A stretch of 64,000 nucleotides of DNA from positions 5,244,394 to 5,308,393 of the forward strand of contig CP036432.1 in the NCBI GenBank assembly GCA_007753675.1, given 5' to 3'. A program made the position numbers and the translations under genes. Below the pieces are notes generated by a model that was given only the letters and a program-made list of their open reading frames with translations, made no database searches and had not been told where the DNA came from. Shown here in pieces: positions 45,563 to 56,300 of the stretch; the stretch's first letter is position 1, and the number at the start of each line of letters is the position of its first letter. The stretch comes from Stieleria magnilauensis (GTDB taxonomy: Bacteria; Planctomycetota; Planctomycetia; Pirellulales; Pirellulaceae).

Positions 45563-46891
45563 TCAGTCTGCAATGCAAAACAGATGGTTCTCTCCGCGGA
45601 TGAACAACTCATCGCCGCACGGAACCGGGGTTGCATCAACCGTTTCACCGACCGAATTGGATGAGACGATTTGTAGCGTTGCCGAATCCTTGATCACGAC
45701 TGTGGTGCCACTTCGTCCGGTCAAGTAGACGTGCCCGCCGGCGGCCATCGGCGACGCATAGGTATTGCTGATTCCGGGCAACCGGACGGCATCGTAGTAG
45801 GGTTTGCCGGTCTTGGCGTCCAGGCAACTCAGGTTGCCGGATTTGCCTTTGTGGAAATACAGCCGGCCGTCGCTGAGTAAAGGGGATGCGATGTCGGGAG
45901 TGTTTCGGTTAACCGTCCACACCACACGGTCGGTGCCTTCGATGTCGCCTTGTCCGTCAGGCCGAAACGCGCCGAGGAACGATCCTTGGAAGCCGCTACC
46001 GACAAACACCAATCCGTCGTCGGCCACCGCCGATGCGACCGGTCGAGCCGTTTGGCCGCCGCAGCGCCAGAGTTCTTGACCGGTTTCAAGGTCATAACTG
46101 CGGGCAGAGTTTTGACCGTTCATGATGATCTGTTTTTTTCCGGCGACGTCGATCACCAAGGGCGTAGCCCAGCAAGACGGTTCATCGCGATCCGTCTTCC
46201 AAATCGTTTCACCGGTCAATTTGTCCAGCGCGTAGATTGCCGAATCGCCCTCATGGTCCCACGGCACAATGATCATCTTGCCATGAAGTGTCGGTGAGCT
46301 GCCTTCACCAAATCCGTTGCGTGTGATCATCTTTCCAAAGTCATCGCGTTTCCATTTCAACTGGCCTTCCATCGTGTAGCAATACAGGCCACGCGAGCCG
46401 AAGTGCGCATACACATGTTTGCCATCGGTGCAGGGCGATGCCGACGCGAATCCGTTGGTCGAATGGGTTTCCTGGTGCGGGACGGCGGTGACCGCGGTTT
46501 GTTTCCAAAGTTGCTGACCGGATTGCCGGTCGAAACAGAGCACTTGAAAGTCCAGTTTCGGCAGCGCCGGAGCCCTGCCACGTTGAAACTGATTGCGATT
46601 CTGCGGGGTTCGTGGCGGTGGCGCCGTCCCTGGACCCACGTCGACGGCGGTGACCACAAACACGCGGTCTTCCCAAATCACCGGCGACCCGGAACCGCGG
46701 CCCGGAATCGGCACCTTCCATTTCACGTTCTCCGTTTCGGACCATCGGGTCGGCGGATTGCCGCTGGCGGCCGCACCGTTGCCGGTCGGACCGCGCCAAT
46801 GAGCCCAATTGTCTGCGATAACGCTCTCCGCGGACGTAACCAACGTCATCGCGGTGACCAGGACGCTGATCCGGCAAAAACTGCGAAGCAT
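45563..46891 (-). CDS. Secreted PQQ/BamB-like beta-propeller protein
   Basis: 442 residues. A signal peptide (RISVLVTAMTLVTSAESVIA) leads into NWAHWRGPTGNGAA, the typical opening of planctomycete outer-membrane PQQ-like propellers. Repeats such as LDKLTGETIWKT, YDLETGQELWRCGG and LDAKTGKPYYDAV mark the blades. No catalytic residues of quinoprotein dehydrogenases were recognised, so it is more likely a scaffold than an enzyme. The start at 46891 is chosen for the signal peptide; the longer reading to 47077 lacks one. It faces the cyclic-nucleotide-binding gene divergently. Confidence 0.87.
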   Translation of the reverse strand: MLRSFCRISVLVTAMTLVTSAESVIADNWAHWRGPTGNGAAASGNPPTRWSETENVKWKVPIPGRGSGSPVIWEDRVFVVTAVDVGPGTAPPPRTPQNRNQFQRGRAPALPKLDFQVLCFDRQSGQQLWKQTAVTAVPHQETHSTNGFASASPCTDGKHVYAHFGSRGLYCYTMEGQLKWKRDDFGKMITRNGFGEGSSPTLHGKMIIVPWDHEGDSAIYALDKLTGETIWKTDRDEPSCWATPLVIDVAGKKQIIMNGQNSARSYDLETGQELWRCGGQTARPVASAVADDGLVFVGSGFQGSFLGAFRPDGQGDIEGTDRVVWTVNRNTPDIASPLLSDGRLYFHKGKSGNLSCLDAKTGKPYYDAVRLPGISNTYASPMAAGGHVYLTGRSGTTVVIKDSATLQIVSSNSVGETVDATPVPCGDELFIRGENHLFCIAD

Positions 46892-47218
46892 GAGACGTGA
46901 TTTCTGAAGGAGGAAATGTAATGGGAGGGGGGCCGCCTTTGAGCCGGACGATTCCGACTCGGCCACATTGTAACTCGTCGGCCCGGATCGAGTATGTCGG
47001 CATGGGGGTCCCGACGGCCGAGCGTTGGCAGGAAACGCAGTTTCCAAGGGCCAGATGACCGGGGCGTCCCGCTGCACTCGCCGAACACCCCTGAACTCGC
47101 CGAATACCGCCGACGCAAAATCTTTGACACTGCGTCACGGATGCGACATCTTGGGGGGTACCGGACGCGGCCCGAGAAAGATTTCTGTCCGTTGACTTCG
47201 GCAATAAAGGGTCTTGGC

Positions 47219-47716
47219 ATGTTAATCGATCAAACGGAACTCATCCAACAAACTCCGGTGTGCGGGGGCCTGCGTCAGGAGACGCTGCGATTGATTTTGA
47301 GTCAATCCGAAGAGCAAGAGGTGCCCGCAGGTGAGTTCTTTTTCCGCGAAGGAGACGCGGGAGACTGCTTGTACGTGATCCGATCCGGAACGGCGATCGT
47401 CCAGCGGACCTGGCAGGGCAAAGCGATTGTCTTGGCGCGGGTTCAGCCCGGCGACTGTTTCGGCGAAATGTCGTTGATCGATTTACAACGCCGCTTCGCC
47501 GGCGTCAAAGCGGAAACCGATTGCAGCGTGATTCGAGTTCCCTACACGGCACTGATGAAACTGTGTCAGGTCGATATGGAACAGTACGCGATGGTGATGA
47601 TGAATTTGGGTCGCGAGGTCAGTCGTCGACTGCGGATCGCCGGCGAGCGACTGTTTCGTTACCAGCAAGAACTCGGCCAGCAATGGTTTGACGAGGAATT
47701 GGTATTCGATGCTTGA
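47219..47716 (+). CDS. Cyclic nucleotide-binding (CAP_ED) domain protein
   Basis: 165 residues, nearly all one cNMP-binding domain (~20-140): EVPAGEFFFREGDAGDCLYV, RVQPGDCFGEMSLID and the phosphate-cassette region RRFAGVKAETDCSV. The cassette has FAGVKAE where CAP has RSAWVRA, so the Arg that binds cyclic phosphate is not in its usual place and ligand binding is uncertain. There is no DNA-binding domain. The C-terminal helix may mediate dimerisation or contact a partner. The ATG at 47219 is taken because upstream residues of the longer reading are not conserved. Confidence 0.87.
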   Translation: MLIDQTELIQQTPVCGGLRQETLRLILSQSEEQEVPAGEFFFREGDAGDCLYVIRSGTAIVQRTWQGKAIVLARVQPGDCFGEMSLIDLQRRFAGVKAETDCSVIRVPYTALMKLCQVDMEQYAMVMMNLGREVSRRLRIAGERLFRYQQELGQQWFDEELVFDA

Positions 47717-47818
47717 TCAAAAGCGTTTTCGTTACTCTCCCTCAGGTGACTCTGAAAACTGCACGACCCGCGATGACGGAGAGTACAATACGCGCAAATC
47801 AACTCAACGGATCAGAAC

Positions 47819-48433
47819 ATGAGTCGCACCACCACGCATGGCGAACAGCGTGTCCTGCTGCGATCGATCTCGTGGCAGACCTACGAAACGTTGGCCGATA
47901 ACCCAGATCGAGCCGGCAGACTGATGACCTATGACCAAGGATTGCTCGAAATCATGTCGCCATCGATGGCTCACGAATCAGACAAATCGCTGCTGGGGCG
48001 TCTGGTTGAAATGTACAGTCTGGTCAGAGGAATCGATCTCGCATCGTCGGCGTCGACCGCCTTCAAACGCCCCGATCTGAAACGAGGCTTCGAGGCAGAC
48101 GAATCATATTACATCCAAAACGAGAAACTCGTGCGTGGCAAACGAGAAATCGATTTGGCGTTCGACCCTCCGCCTGATCTGGTCATCGAGATCGAGATGA
48201 CTCGCTCAGCAATTAACAAGCTGGCTCTGTTAGCGAGCATCGGAGTGCCCGAGGTATGGCGATACGACGGGGAAACACTTTGGCTCGGACGACTTACCGA
48301 CGACGATTACCAGCCGATTGCCGCCAGTGAAGTCTTAGACGAATTTCCTGTCGGCGACGCGGTCGCGACACTCAAATCAGTGGGGTCGGCGAGCGAAACC
48401 GAATTGATTCGCCGGTTCGTTGAGAAGCTGTAG
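47819..48433 (+). CDS. Uma2 family endonuclease-like protein (DUF820)
   Basis: 204 residues. PD-(D/E)XK-like core with EIMSPSMAHE, FEADESYYIQN, IDLAFDPPPDLVIEIEMT and EVWRYDGETLWL in the order typical of Uma2. The ExE segment stands where the usual E-x-K lies in the family. Uma2 genes are abundant in planctomycetes and cyanobacteria; their role, perhaps linked to mobile DNA, is not established. It stands alone with its ATG at the usual family start. Confidence 0.92.
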   Translation: MSRTTTHGEQRVLLRSISWQTYETLADNPDRAGRLMTYDQGLLEIMSPSMAHESDKSLLGRLVEMYSLVRGIDLASSASTAFKRPDLKRGFEADESYYIQNEKLVRGKREIDLAFDPPPDLVIEIEMTRSAINKLALLASIGVPEVWRYDGETLWLGRLTDDDYQPIAASEVLDEFPVGDAVATLKSVGSASETELIRRFVEKL

Positions 48434-48588
48434 TCGAACCTCAACGGTTTGCTCCCAGTCGCCGGACAAGTCGTGTCGCTGCTGCTCGACTCCCAGACAC
48501 TCATCTGCGCGAACCGGCTGATCGTCATCCCGTTGCGCATCCCCTTCAAATCCCCCTCCACCCCCAGCCGTTCCCACGGAGAGAACTC

Positions 48589-50061
48589 TTGACCCGCCGC
48601 AACGCCCTCCTGTTCGTCACCTTGGCCAGTCTATTCGTCTTCGTGCGACCGGGGATCAGCGCCGAGCTCCCCGAACGGCCGAACTTCATCGTCGTCTTCT
48701 GTGACAATCTGGGCTACGGCGACATTGAACCGTTCGGTTCAACGCTGCACCGGACGCCGCACTTGAATCGCATGGCGACACAGGGGCGAAAGTTCACGCA
48801 CTTCTGTGTGACCGCCGGCGTCTGCACCCCCTCGCGCGCCAGCCTGATCACCGGCTGCTACTCCCAACGCGTCGGCATGCACCGCAATCCCCGCGACGGA
48901 CATGTGCTTCGCCCGATCTCGCCGTATGGACTGAACCCCGACGAAATCACGATTGCCGAAACACTGAAAGAACAGGGGTATGCGACGGCGATCATCGGCA
49001 AATGGCACCTGGGCGACCAGCCCGAATTCTTGCCGACACGTCAGGGATTCGACTTCTTTTTCGGTGTCCCCTACAGCGATGACATGACGCAAACGGTCGG
49101 CCAGCGACTGGGCGATCGGCTGGACGGAAAACATTGGCCGCCACTGCCATTGATGGAAAACGAAGTCGTCGTCGAAGCCCCCTGTGACCGAAACGGACTG
49201 ACCAAGCGGTACACCGAACGGGCGATGCAGTGGATCCAGGAGCACCGGGAGGAACCGTTCTTTCTGTATTTTCCCCAAGCGATGCCGGGCAGCACCAAGA
49301 CGCCGTTTTCCAGTGAAGCCTTTCGGGGAAAAAGCAAGAACGGACCCTGGGGCGACTCCATCGAAGAACTCGACTGGTCGATCGGTCAAATGATGGACCA
49401 ATTGATCGAGTTGGGACTGGCCAGCAAGACGCTTGTGATCTGGACGAGCGACAATGGTGCGCCGATCAATCGAGACTTAAACGATCTCTCACGCGGATCC
49501 AATCGCCCCCTGCACGGCCGTGGTTACACGACCAGCGAAGGCGCCTTTCGAGTCCCGACGTTGATGTGGCAACCGGGCCACGTGCAGGCGGGAACCGTCT
49601 GCGACGAACTCGTCTCGACGATGGATTTGTTGCCGACGTTCACCAAGCTGGCCGGCGGCGAACTGCCGCAAGATCGCACGATCGACGGCCACAACATCGC
49701 CCCCTTGATCTACAGCCAGCCGGACGCAACGTCTCCGTACGAAGCGTTTTACTATTATCATCAGGATCAATTGCAAGCAGTTCGTTCGGGACCCTGGAAA
49801 CTATTCCTGCCGATCGATCCCTCCGCCGGTCATCCCCATCTCAGAAAAAATGCCCCGCCGCAAACCCTGCTGTTCCATCTGTACGACGACGTTTCGTGTC
49901 GACACAACGTTGCCGCCGAGCATCCCGATGTCGTTGGCCGACTGATGCGACTGGCCGAAGCGGCACGTGAAGACCTGGGTGACAAGGGCCGTCCGGGCAA
50001 AGGACAGCGAACGATCGGAAAAATCGATGGCGTGCCGGAGCCACAGACCATGACCCGCTAG
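48589..50061 (+). CDS. Sulfatase (arylsulfatase A-like)
   Basis: 490 residues. Signal peptide ALLFVTLASLFVFVRPGISA; metal ligands NFIVVFCDNLGYGD with Asp39-Asn40; signature CTPSRAS with C79 as the formylglycine site; then GKWHLGD, VIWTSDNGAPIN and RVPTLMWQPGH as in arylsulfatase A-type members. It would release sulfate from a glycan or glycolipid in the periplasm or outside. A TTG start at 48589 is used because GGAGAG precedes it and the signal peptide begins there. It converges with the DUF1501 gene, but no specific substrate can be inferred. Confidence 0.92.
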   Translation: MTRRNALLFVTLASLFVFVRPGISAELPERPNFIVVFCDNLGYGDIEPFGSTLHRTPHLNRMATQGRKFTHFCVTAGVCTPSRASLITGCYSQRVGMHRNPRDGHVLRPISPYGLNPDEITIAETLKEQGYATAIIGKWHLGDQPEFLPTRQGFDFFFGVPYSDDMTQTVGQRLGDRLDGKHWPPLPLMENEVVVEAPCDRNGLTKRYTERAMQWIQEHREEPFFLYFPQAMPGSTKTPFSSEAFRGKSKNGPWGDSIEELDWSIGQMMDQLIELGLASKTLVIWTSDNGAPINRDLNDLSRGSNRPLHGRGYTTSEGAFRVPTLMWQPGHVQAGTVCDELVSTMDLLPTFTKLAGGELPQDRTIDGHNIAPLIYSQPDATSPYEAFYYYHQDQLQAVRSGPWKLFLPIDPSAGHPHLRKNAPPQTLLFHLYDDVSCRHNVAAEHPDVVGRLMRLAEAAREDLGDKGRPGKGQRTIGKIDGVPEPQTMTR

Positions 50062-50106
50062 ATATTCGGTGGGATCGGATTCAGCAACCGTCACACACCA
50101 ACACCT

Positions 50107-51573
50107 TTAGACCAAAATCTCCTTGATCACCTGGCCGTAATCTTGCTCCAGACGCTTGTGCCCGGGCACATTCAATCGGTGAGAATGCAAGCCCAACTGA
50201 TGCAACAACGTCGCATGGACATCGGTCACATAGTGCGGATGCTCCACGGCATGGAAACCGATTTCATCGGTCGCGCCGTGCACGATGCCGCCCTTGAGTC
50301 CACCACCGGCCATCAAGACACTGAAACCGTACGGATGGTGATCGCGGCCGTCGGAGTTCTGTGACCCCGGTGTGCGTCCGAATTCCGTCGCGAACACGAC
50401 CAGCGTCTCGTCCAGCATGCCCCGCTGCTTGAGATCCTGGATCAAGCCCGCGACCGGGCGATCGACCTGCATCGCCAATTTGGAATGATTGGCTTTCAGT
50501 TTCGAGTGCTGGTCCCAAGCCCCCGCGGCGCCATCGCCATGCATGATTTGGATGAATCGAACACCCTGTTCGGCGAAACGACGCGCCGCGAGTAATTGCT
50601 CGCCAAACGGACGCGTTTCTTTCTGATCGAACCCGTACAGTTTCTTGGTGGCTTCGGTCTCGGTGTCAAACCGAATCACTTCCGGGACGGCCGTTTGCAT
50701 GCGGTAGGCCAATTCATAGGACTTGATCCTCGCTTCCAGCTCTGGGTCGTGCGGATACTGCTCGGCCGTCAAGTGATTCAAGCGACGCACCAAGTCAAAT
50801 CCGAGACGCTGCTGGCCGGCCGAAACGTTTCCTTCGGGGCTCGCATAGTCGAGAGGATTGTTCGGGTCCACTTTCAATGCGACGCTGTCGTAAGCCGGCC
50901 CCAAATAGTGTCCGTCGCGTTTGTCAAAAAAACGCGGTCCCATGCCGATGAATTGGGGCAGATTTTCGTTGAGTGTCCCCAGCCCATAGTTGACCCAGGC
51001 GCCGATCGTCGGCACACGAGGATCGAGCATATGTCGCCCCGAGTGAAACTGCACTTGGGCACCATGGTTGTCATCGGTCGTCCACATCGATCGGATCACG
51101 GCCAGGTCATCGACACAGGCTCCCAGATGCGGGAACCAGTCGCTGATTTCGATTCCGCTTTGACCATACTTTTGATAGCCGACTTGCAACGGATAGATCT
51201 TATTGCGTTGCTGGCCGTTGGCATCATTGACGACGACGACCCGAACCCGTTTCAGTTTCTCCGGATCTTGAACATCGGCAAACGGAGTCTCGTTGATCGT
51301 TTTCCCGGCGTACTTGGTGAGCGCCGGTTTGGGATCGAAACTTTCCATGTGGCTGACACCGCCACGCATGAACAGCCAGATGACGCTTTTCGCTTTGGGG
51401 GCAAAGTGCGGCAAACCGTCTGGAGGCGACCACGCCGGGCCGGCTGACGAACTACCCGGCGAGCTACCCGGCGCGGCGGCGTAACCGTCGCGGCGGAGCA
51501 TCGCGTTGAGTGCCAGGCTGCCAAAACCGAGGCCACCACAGAGCATCGATCGACGATTGATGGTGCTGTTCAC
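50107..51573 (-). CDS. DUF1501 domain protein (Tat-exported)
   Basis: 488 residues. A Tat-type leader ([20 protein letters not shown]) is followed by the DUF1501 fold, related to alkaline phosphatase/sulfatase-like metalloenzymes: [46 protein letters not shown] and [20 protein letters not shown]. Such proteins are usually encoded next to DUF1549/DUF1553 proteins. Function is unknown. It is the third gene in a minus-strand unit and overlaps the acetylesterase stop by four bases (51570-51573). Confidence 0.92.
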   Translation of the reverse strand: MNSTINRRSMLCGGLGFGSLALNAMLRRDGYAAAPGSSPGSSSAGPAWSPPDGLPHFAPKAKSVIWLFMRGGVSHMESFDPKPALTKYAGKTINETPFADVQDPEKLKRVRVVVVNDANGQQRNKIYPLQVGYQKYGQSGIEISDWFPHLGACVDDLAVIRSMWTTDDNHGAQVQFHSGRHMLDPRVPTIGAWVNYGLGTLNENLPQFIGMGPRFFDKRDGHYLGPAYDSVALKVDPNNPLDYASPEGNVSAGQQRLGFDLVRRLNHLTAEQYPHDPELEARIKSYELAYRMQTAVPEVIRFDTETEATKKLYGFDQKETRPFGEQLLAARRFAEQGVRFIQIMHGDGAAGAWDQHSKLKANHSKLAMQVDRPVAGLIQDLKQRGMLDETLVVFATEFGRTPGSQNSDGRDHHPYGFSVLMAGGGLKGGIVHGATDEIGFHAVEHPHYVTDVHATLLHQLGLHSHRLNVPGHKRLEQDYGQVIKEILV

Positions 51574-53168
51574 TTGCTCGCCTTTTGCGCTGACTGTCGC
51601 CCTGCAGAGGTGACATCGTCCCAGTCATCGCTGCGGAACACCGACGCGGGCAAGCCTTCGCTGTTGACCAGGTTCGCACCTTCGGGATTGGACGCCCAGG
51701 CGTAGCGCACGGCGACCGGTGCGGGAACGTCGGCGCTGCTGACCAGCACGCTGTCTTTGCCAACGGTCTTGGCATCGGCCCAATGCCATTGCTGATCCTT
51801 GCCGGCGATTTCAAACCGTTTCAACGCTTCGCCGTCTCGCGATTTCAGCCCCTCGCCGGCTTGATCGAAAGTCACACGAATCGCGTTGCCTTCGATTTTG
51901 CTGTCGCGATACAGCGGCCCCGAGAAGACGATGTCACGGCCGTAGTCTTTGGCCAATGCCCAGCGGGCCAATCGCTCGCCCGGATCTTTCTTGTTCTTGG
52001 GATGGATGTCGTTGGCCGCGCCGACGTCATTGATGATTGCCATCCCTGTCTTGGGCGTGGTGTCCAAGATCAACCGCATTCGATCCTGGAGCAACGCCCA
52101 AGGATCCGGGGTTCCGGGCTCGGTCGAGGGGCCTCGGAAATTTGCCAGTTGGACAAAGTAAAACGAAAAGTCATCGTTCCAGCGTTGTCGCCAATCACGG
52201 ATCATCAGCGGCAGCGTTTGATCGTAAGGGACCGCGCCCGGTTTCGCGTTGGCTTCGCCCTGATACCAGATCGCTCCACGCATCGCGTAGCCGACGAAGG
52301 GATGAATCATGGCGTTGAAGAGCACGCCGGGTTTTCCTTCGGTGTTCAAAGGACGCTTGGGCGGTATCGGTTTTCGCGGCGCGCGAGCACGCTGCTCGTT
52401 GGGTCGATTGCGGCGTTCCGCCGCGTCGGCTTGCCACCGGTCCAGTCGCGCCTGGTAGGCGACCTTGGCTTTCTCGGGATCATAGGCCTTGTCAGCCTCG
52501 ATCGCCGCGTCGACCAACCGCTTCGTACCGGGCAACGTCTCGAGTGCCTCGCGACTGGTAAACGTCTCGACGGGTTTGCCACCCCACGCTGATTTGATCA
52601 CCCCGACCGGCACGCCGAGTTCCTGGTGCAGCTTTCTGGCGAAGAAGAACGCGACCGCCGAGTAGCTCGCCAGGGTATCGGGCGAACAAACACTCCACTG
52701 TCCGGCAATGTCGTCTTGGGGCTCGACCGCAGTCGTCGTGGCGGCATTGAACATCCGGATCGCCGGCAGGTCGGATTCGGCCAGCGCGGTGTCGTAGCTT
52801 GCCGCCCCACGCATCGTGAATGCCATGTTCGATTGCCCCGACGCAAACCAGACCTCGCCGATCAACACGTCGTCGATCTTGATCGTCTCGCTGCCACTGC
52901 GAATGGTCAGTGTCGATCCCAAACCGTCCGCGTTGCCGGTCTGGATGCCGACCCGCCATTTTCCATCCGCACTCGCTTTAGTCGTCGCGGTCTTTCCCTT
53001 GAGTTCCAACACCACTTCGGCGTCTGGAGTGGCGGTGCCCCAAATCGGTGCCGATCGCTCACGCTGAAGCACCATGTGGTCACTGAAGAAGTGGGGAACC
53101 GAGAGCTCGGCAAACGCCACAGCCGGGCAGACCAGCCCGAGCGCAAGAAACAGAAGGAAACGTTGCAT
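51570..53168 (-). CDS. Sialate O-acetylesterase-like (SASA) esterase
   Basis: 532 residues. Signal peptide [16 protein letters not shown]; beta-sandwich N-terminal part; catalytic Ser motif [12 protein letters not shown] at about 108-119; AIWYQGEAN in the middle and a late His region ([20 protein letters not shown]). This is the SGNH-type SASA family that removes O-acetyl groups from sialic acids or, more likely in planctomycetes, from acetylated polysaccharides. Between residues ~240 and 285 there is an Arg/Pro-rich linker. It lies between PSCyt/PSD and DUF1501 genes in one unit, after a repeat-bearing gap. Confidence 0.9.
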   Translation of the reverse strand: MQRFLLFLALGLVCPAVAFAELSVPHFFSDHMVLQRERSAPIWGTATPDAEVVLELKGKTATTKASADGKWRVGIQTGNADGLGSTLTIRSGSETIKIDDVLIGEVWFASGQSNMAFTMRGAASYDTALAESDLPAIRMFNAATTTAVEPQDDIAGQWSVCSPDTLASYSAVAFFFARKLHQELGVPVGVIKSAWGGKPVETFTSREALETLPGTKRLVDAAIEADKAYDPEKAKVAYQARLDRWQADAAERRNRPNEQRARAPRKPIPPKRPLNTEGKPGVLFNAMIHPFVGYAMRGAIWYQGEANAKPGAVPYDQTLPLMIRDWRQRWNDDFSFYFVQLANFRGPSTEPGTPDPWALLQDRMRLILDTTPKTGMAIINDVGAANDIHPKNKKDPGERLARWALAKDYGRDIVFSGPLYRDSKIEGNAIRVTFDQAGEGLKSRDGEALKRFEIAGKDQQWHWADAKTVGKDSVLVSSADVPAPVAVRYAWASNPEGANLVNSEGLPASVFRSDDWDDVTSAGRQSAQKASK

Positions 53169-53195
53169 GATTCAGTGGAGTGTGGGCGGAATAAA

Positions 53196-53314
53196 GTGGC
53201 GTACGCTTCCAGCTTGCGATCTTCACCGTAACACAAGCTGGAAGCTTACCTGTCGTTGTAACGCAAGCTGGAAGCTTCCCTGCTGTTTTAACGCAAGCTG
53301 GAAGCTTACGCCAC
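53196..53314. repeat. Dispersed repeat cluster: one inverted and three direct 30-bp copies (copy 5)
   Basis: One plus-oriented motif at 53196-53218 is followed by three copies in reverse orientation at a 30-base period (AAGCTGGAAGCTT at about 53235, 53265 and 53295). The first and last form a long inverted repeat over GTGGCGTA and AGCTTGCG-type ends. The cluster begins three bases past the stop of the 1079-residue PSCyt protein and fills the gap to the acetylesterase gene. Confidence 0.88.
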
Positions 53315-53317
53315 TTT

Positions 53318-56300
53318 TTAGCGGATGGTGACGAAGTCGTTGTGGTTGAGGATGGCTTGGGTCAATCGGGAGCGGATGACGGCGTCACGGTCGGCGGCGT
53401 CGGGGGATTGGAGTTCGGGAAGCGTTGTCATGGCATCCCAAAACGCGGCGCATTCGGATCGCTCGGCTTCAGTCGGTTCGCGGCAAAGCAGTTGAAAAAA
53501 CAGTTCATCGATGAAGTCCGACGGTGCGTCGGTTTTCAGACCGGCGGCGATTCGCGATGCGATTTGAGACGCCATTTCGATCGCAAGCTTGCTGTTGGAA
53601 AGCGCGAGTGCCTGCTGTGGGACGATACTCTCGCTGCGTCGATAACACTGCAAGATGTCCGCGTCATCGAACATCGCCAGAAACTTGTCTTGCTGGTCGC
53701 GAGAATGTTTTAAGTACACGCTGCGACGCATGGCAGTCGGGGCGGGATCAATCGACGGACCTTCCATTTTCGGATCCAGTTTCCCGCCCAGCGACAACAA
53801 GCTGTCGCGGACGAGTTGCGATTCCATGCGTTTGGAGTTAGCCCGCCAGTAGTAGCGGTTCGTCGGATCACCTGTTCGCGTTTGCTCGTCGGCGGTGAGT
53901 GTCGAGGAGGACAAACGGTACGCTTCGGACGTCACGATCATTCGATGCAGATGCTTGAAACTCCAGCCCGACTCCATGAATTCAGCAGCCAGAAAATCCA
54001 AGAGTTCCGAGTGCAGCGGTTTCTCGGCACGCAATCCGAAATCGAACACGGACTCGACCAGCGGTGTCCCAAAGTGCCGCATCCAAACGTGGTTCACCGC
54101 AACGCGGGCGGTCAACGGGTTTTGTCGCGACGTGATCCATTTCGCCAGCACGAGACGCCGCCCGGTGCTGACCGATGCATAGACCGCGGGGTAATCGGGC
54201 TCCTTGTGTTCCGGGGTCTCGAGTGCTTTTTTGGATCCACGCAGCGACGCGTAGTCCGGCCGGGCGTCAGGCTGAGCCTTCTCCAATTCTTTCAGCTTCT
54301 TTTCGGCGGCCGACTTCTGGTCCTTCGCCGATTTTAATTTTTTCGCATCGGCGGCATCGGCAATCATCCGATAGTCCGCATCGGCAATTTTCGCCTGCAG
54401 CTGTTTTCTCGCGGCGTCCCGGGCCAGGCTGTCGGTTTCAGCTGGCGACGGCGACGCGACGTAACGAGCGTTGTCGGCGGCAATGGTCGCGTGCACCGAA
54501 GCCAAGGCCGCGTTGGCCGATGCCAATTTCAACTCCGCGACGATCACCGCGTTCTCCGGGTCGACCGATGCAGCGGTTTGGTTTCCCGCTGCGGTCAGTT
54601 CGCTATCCGGCGACAGCGTTTTGAGCGTGATCTCGTCAAAGGCAACGGTCGCATCAAAACCGCTCAAGCTAAAGAAACCGTCGCGACGATCGGGAAGTTG
54701 ATAGGCGACGACCAATTGATCATCCAACCAAACGTTGACCAAGGTGTCTCGGACTGCGATCCGCAGGTGGTAACGCTGGCCGACCTTGATCGGCATCGCC
54801 TTGCGACCTTCGGCCGGATACGTGCTATTGCCACCGCGTGTGTACGCCACTTGGACCTTGGGTCCGGGGGCGTGGGCGCTGGTGTAGACGTAATTCGAAT
54901 CCTTGCCGTCTTCGGACTGGTCGAATCGAAACGTCACCGACTTGTAAGTCGACCCACCAGTGGTGGTGTAAACGCAATCCACTTCGAAATCACGCGGCAG
55001 CGGCGGGACCAGCCGTATCATTTCCGACTCACGTGTCGATCTTGTTTGATGCAACGCACCGTCGCGGTACTGCCACCCGTCCCCGATCAGTCGCCACCGT
55101 TCCGGTGCGGGCTGATCGAAGGTGTCCGTGACGCTCCATGATGGGTCATCAACCGGAAGCGTGTTCGGCTCCGCCCCCGGCTGATCGGCCAGACGCTTCT
55201 TGGCCACCGCCAGTTCTCGCTCGGCAGCTTCAACCTCTGATTCGGCCTTCTGGATCGCCGCTTGCTGGACGTACGATCGGGTGCCCGGGGCAAACGCGGC
55301 CGGAGGCAACGTCACCGGTTCGACCGGGGCCGCAAAGTCGGCCAGGATCGCGGGCACGCCGGGGCTGACGGGATTCTCCTTGTCCGGGTTCATCGGGTCG
55401 CCGCGGAGGTGCACGAACGTGGGTCGGTCGACTGAATCGTCAAACACCCGCGGCAGTCCATCTTTCTCGAAATCCGTCACGCCCGGGATCGGATCCAAGC
55501 GGACCTGGTGCGGTTCAAACAGCGCCCGAAAACGGTAGTAATCCAGCTGCGAAATCGGATCGTACTTGTGATCGTGGCACTTGGCACAATTCAACGTCAG
55601 ACCCAGAAACGCTTTGCCGGTGTGTTCGATAGTGCTATCCAACCAAGTCGTCCGGTTGAACAGGTAGTAGTTTCTTGCCAGGTAGCCCGTCCCGGCGATC
55701 GCATCGGGATCGGTGGGCGCCAATTCGTCCCCGGCCAACATCTCCGAGACCATCCGGTCATAGCCCTTGTCATCATTGAGCGAACGGACGATCCAATCGC
55801 GCCAACGCCAGATGTGTTTTTGGCTGTACCGAATCTGCTGGCCCAAGCCGTACCAATCGCTGTACCGCCAAACGTCCATCCAGTGTCGCGCCCAACGTTC
55901 ACCATGTTCAGTGCGGGCCAACAGGTCGTCGACGATTTGTTCCCAGGGACGCTCGTCTCGCAGTTGCTCGGTCGTGGGCGGCAATCCGATCAGGTCCAAA
56001 TACAGCCGCCGAATGATCATCGATCGATCGCCCGGGCCGACGGGACGAACGTTGCCGGCGACCCGCTTGACGGCCAACCATGCATCGACCGGGTGATCTG
56101 CCTGACCGGGCGACTCGGGCAGCGTCGGCCGTGTGATCGGTTGAAACGCCCAATGTTCGGTCGGCGCCGGAGGCGGCGTTTCCTCGGGCGCTCGGGCCCC
56201 TTGCTGGATCCAACGGCGAAGCAATTCGATCTGGTCGGGTTGCAAGGCGGCACCGTCTTCGGCCGGCGGCATCCGTTCGTCTTCGTCGGCGGTGATTCGC

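Noticed and set aside
47219-48433. Toxin-antitoxin or defence pair of the cyclic nucleotide-binding and Uma2 genes
   Set aside because: They are 102 bases apart with no overlap, and neither has a known partner; proximity alone is not enough.
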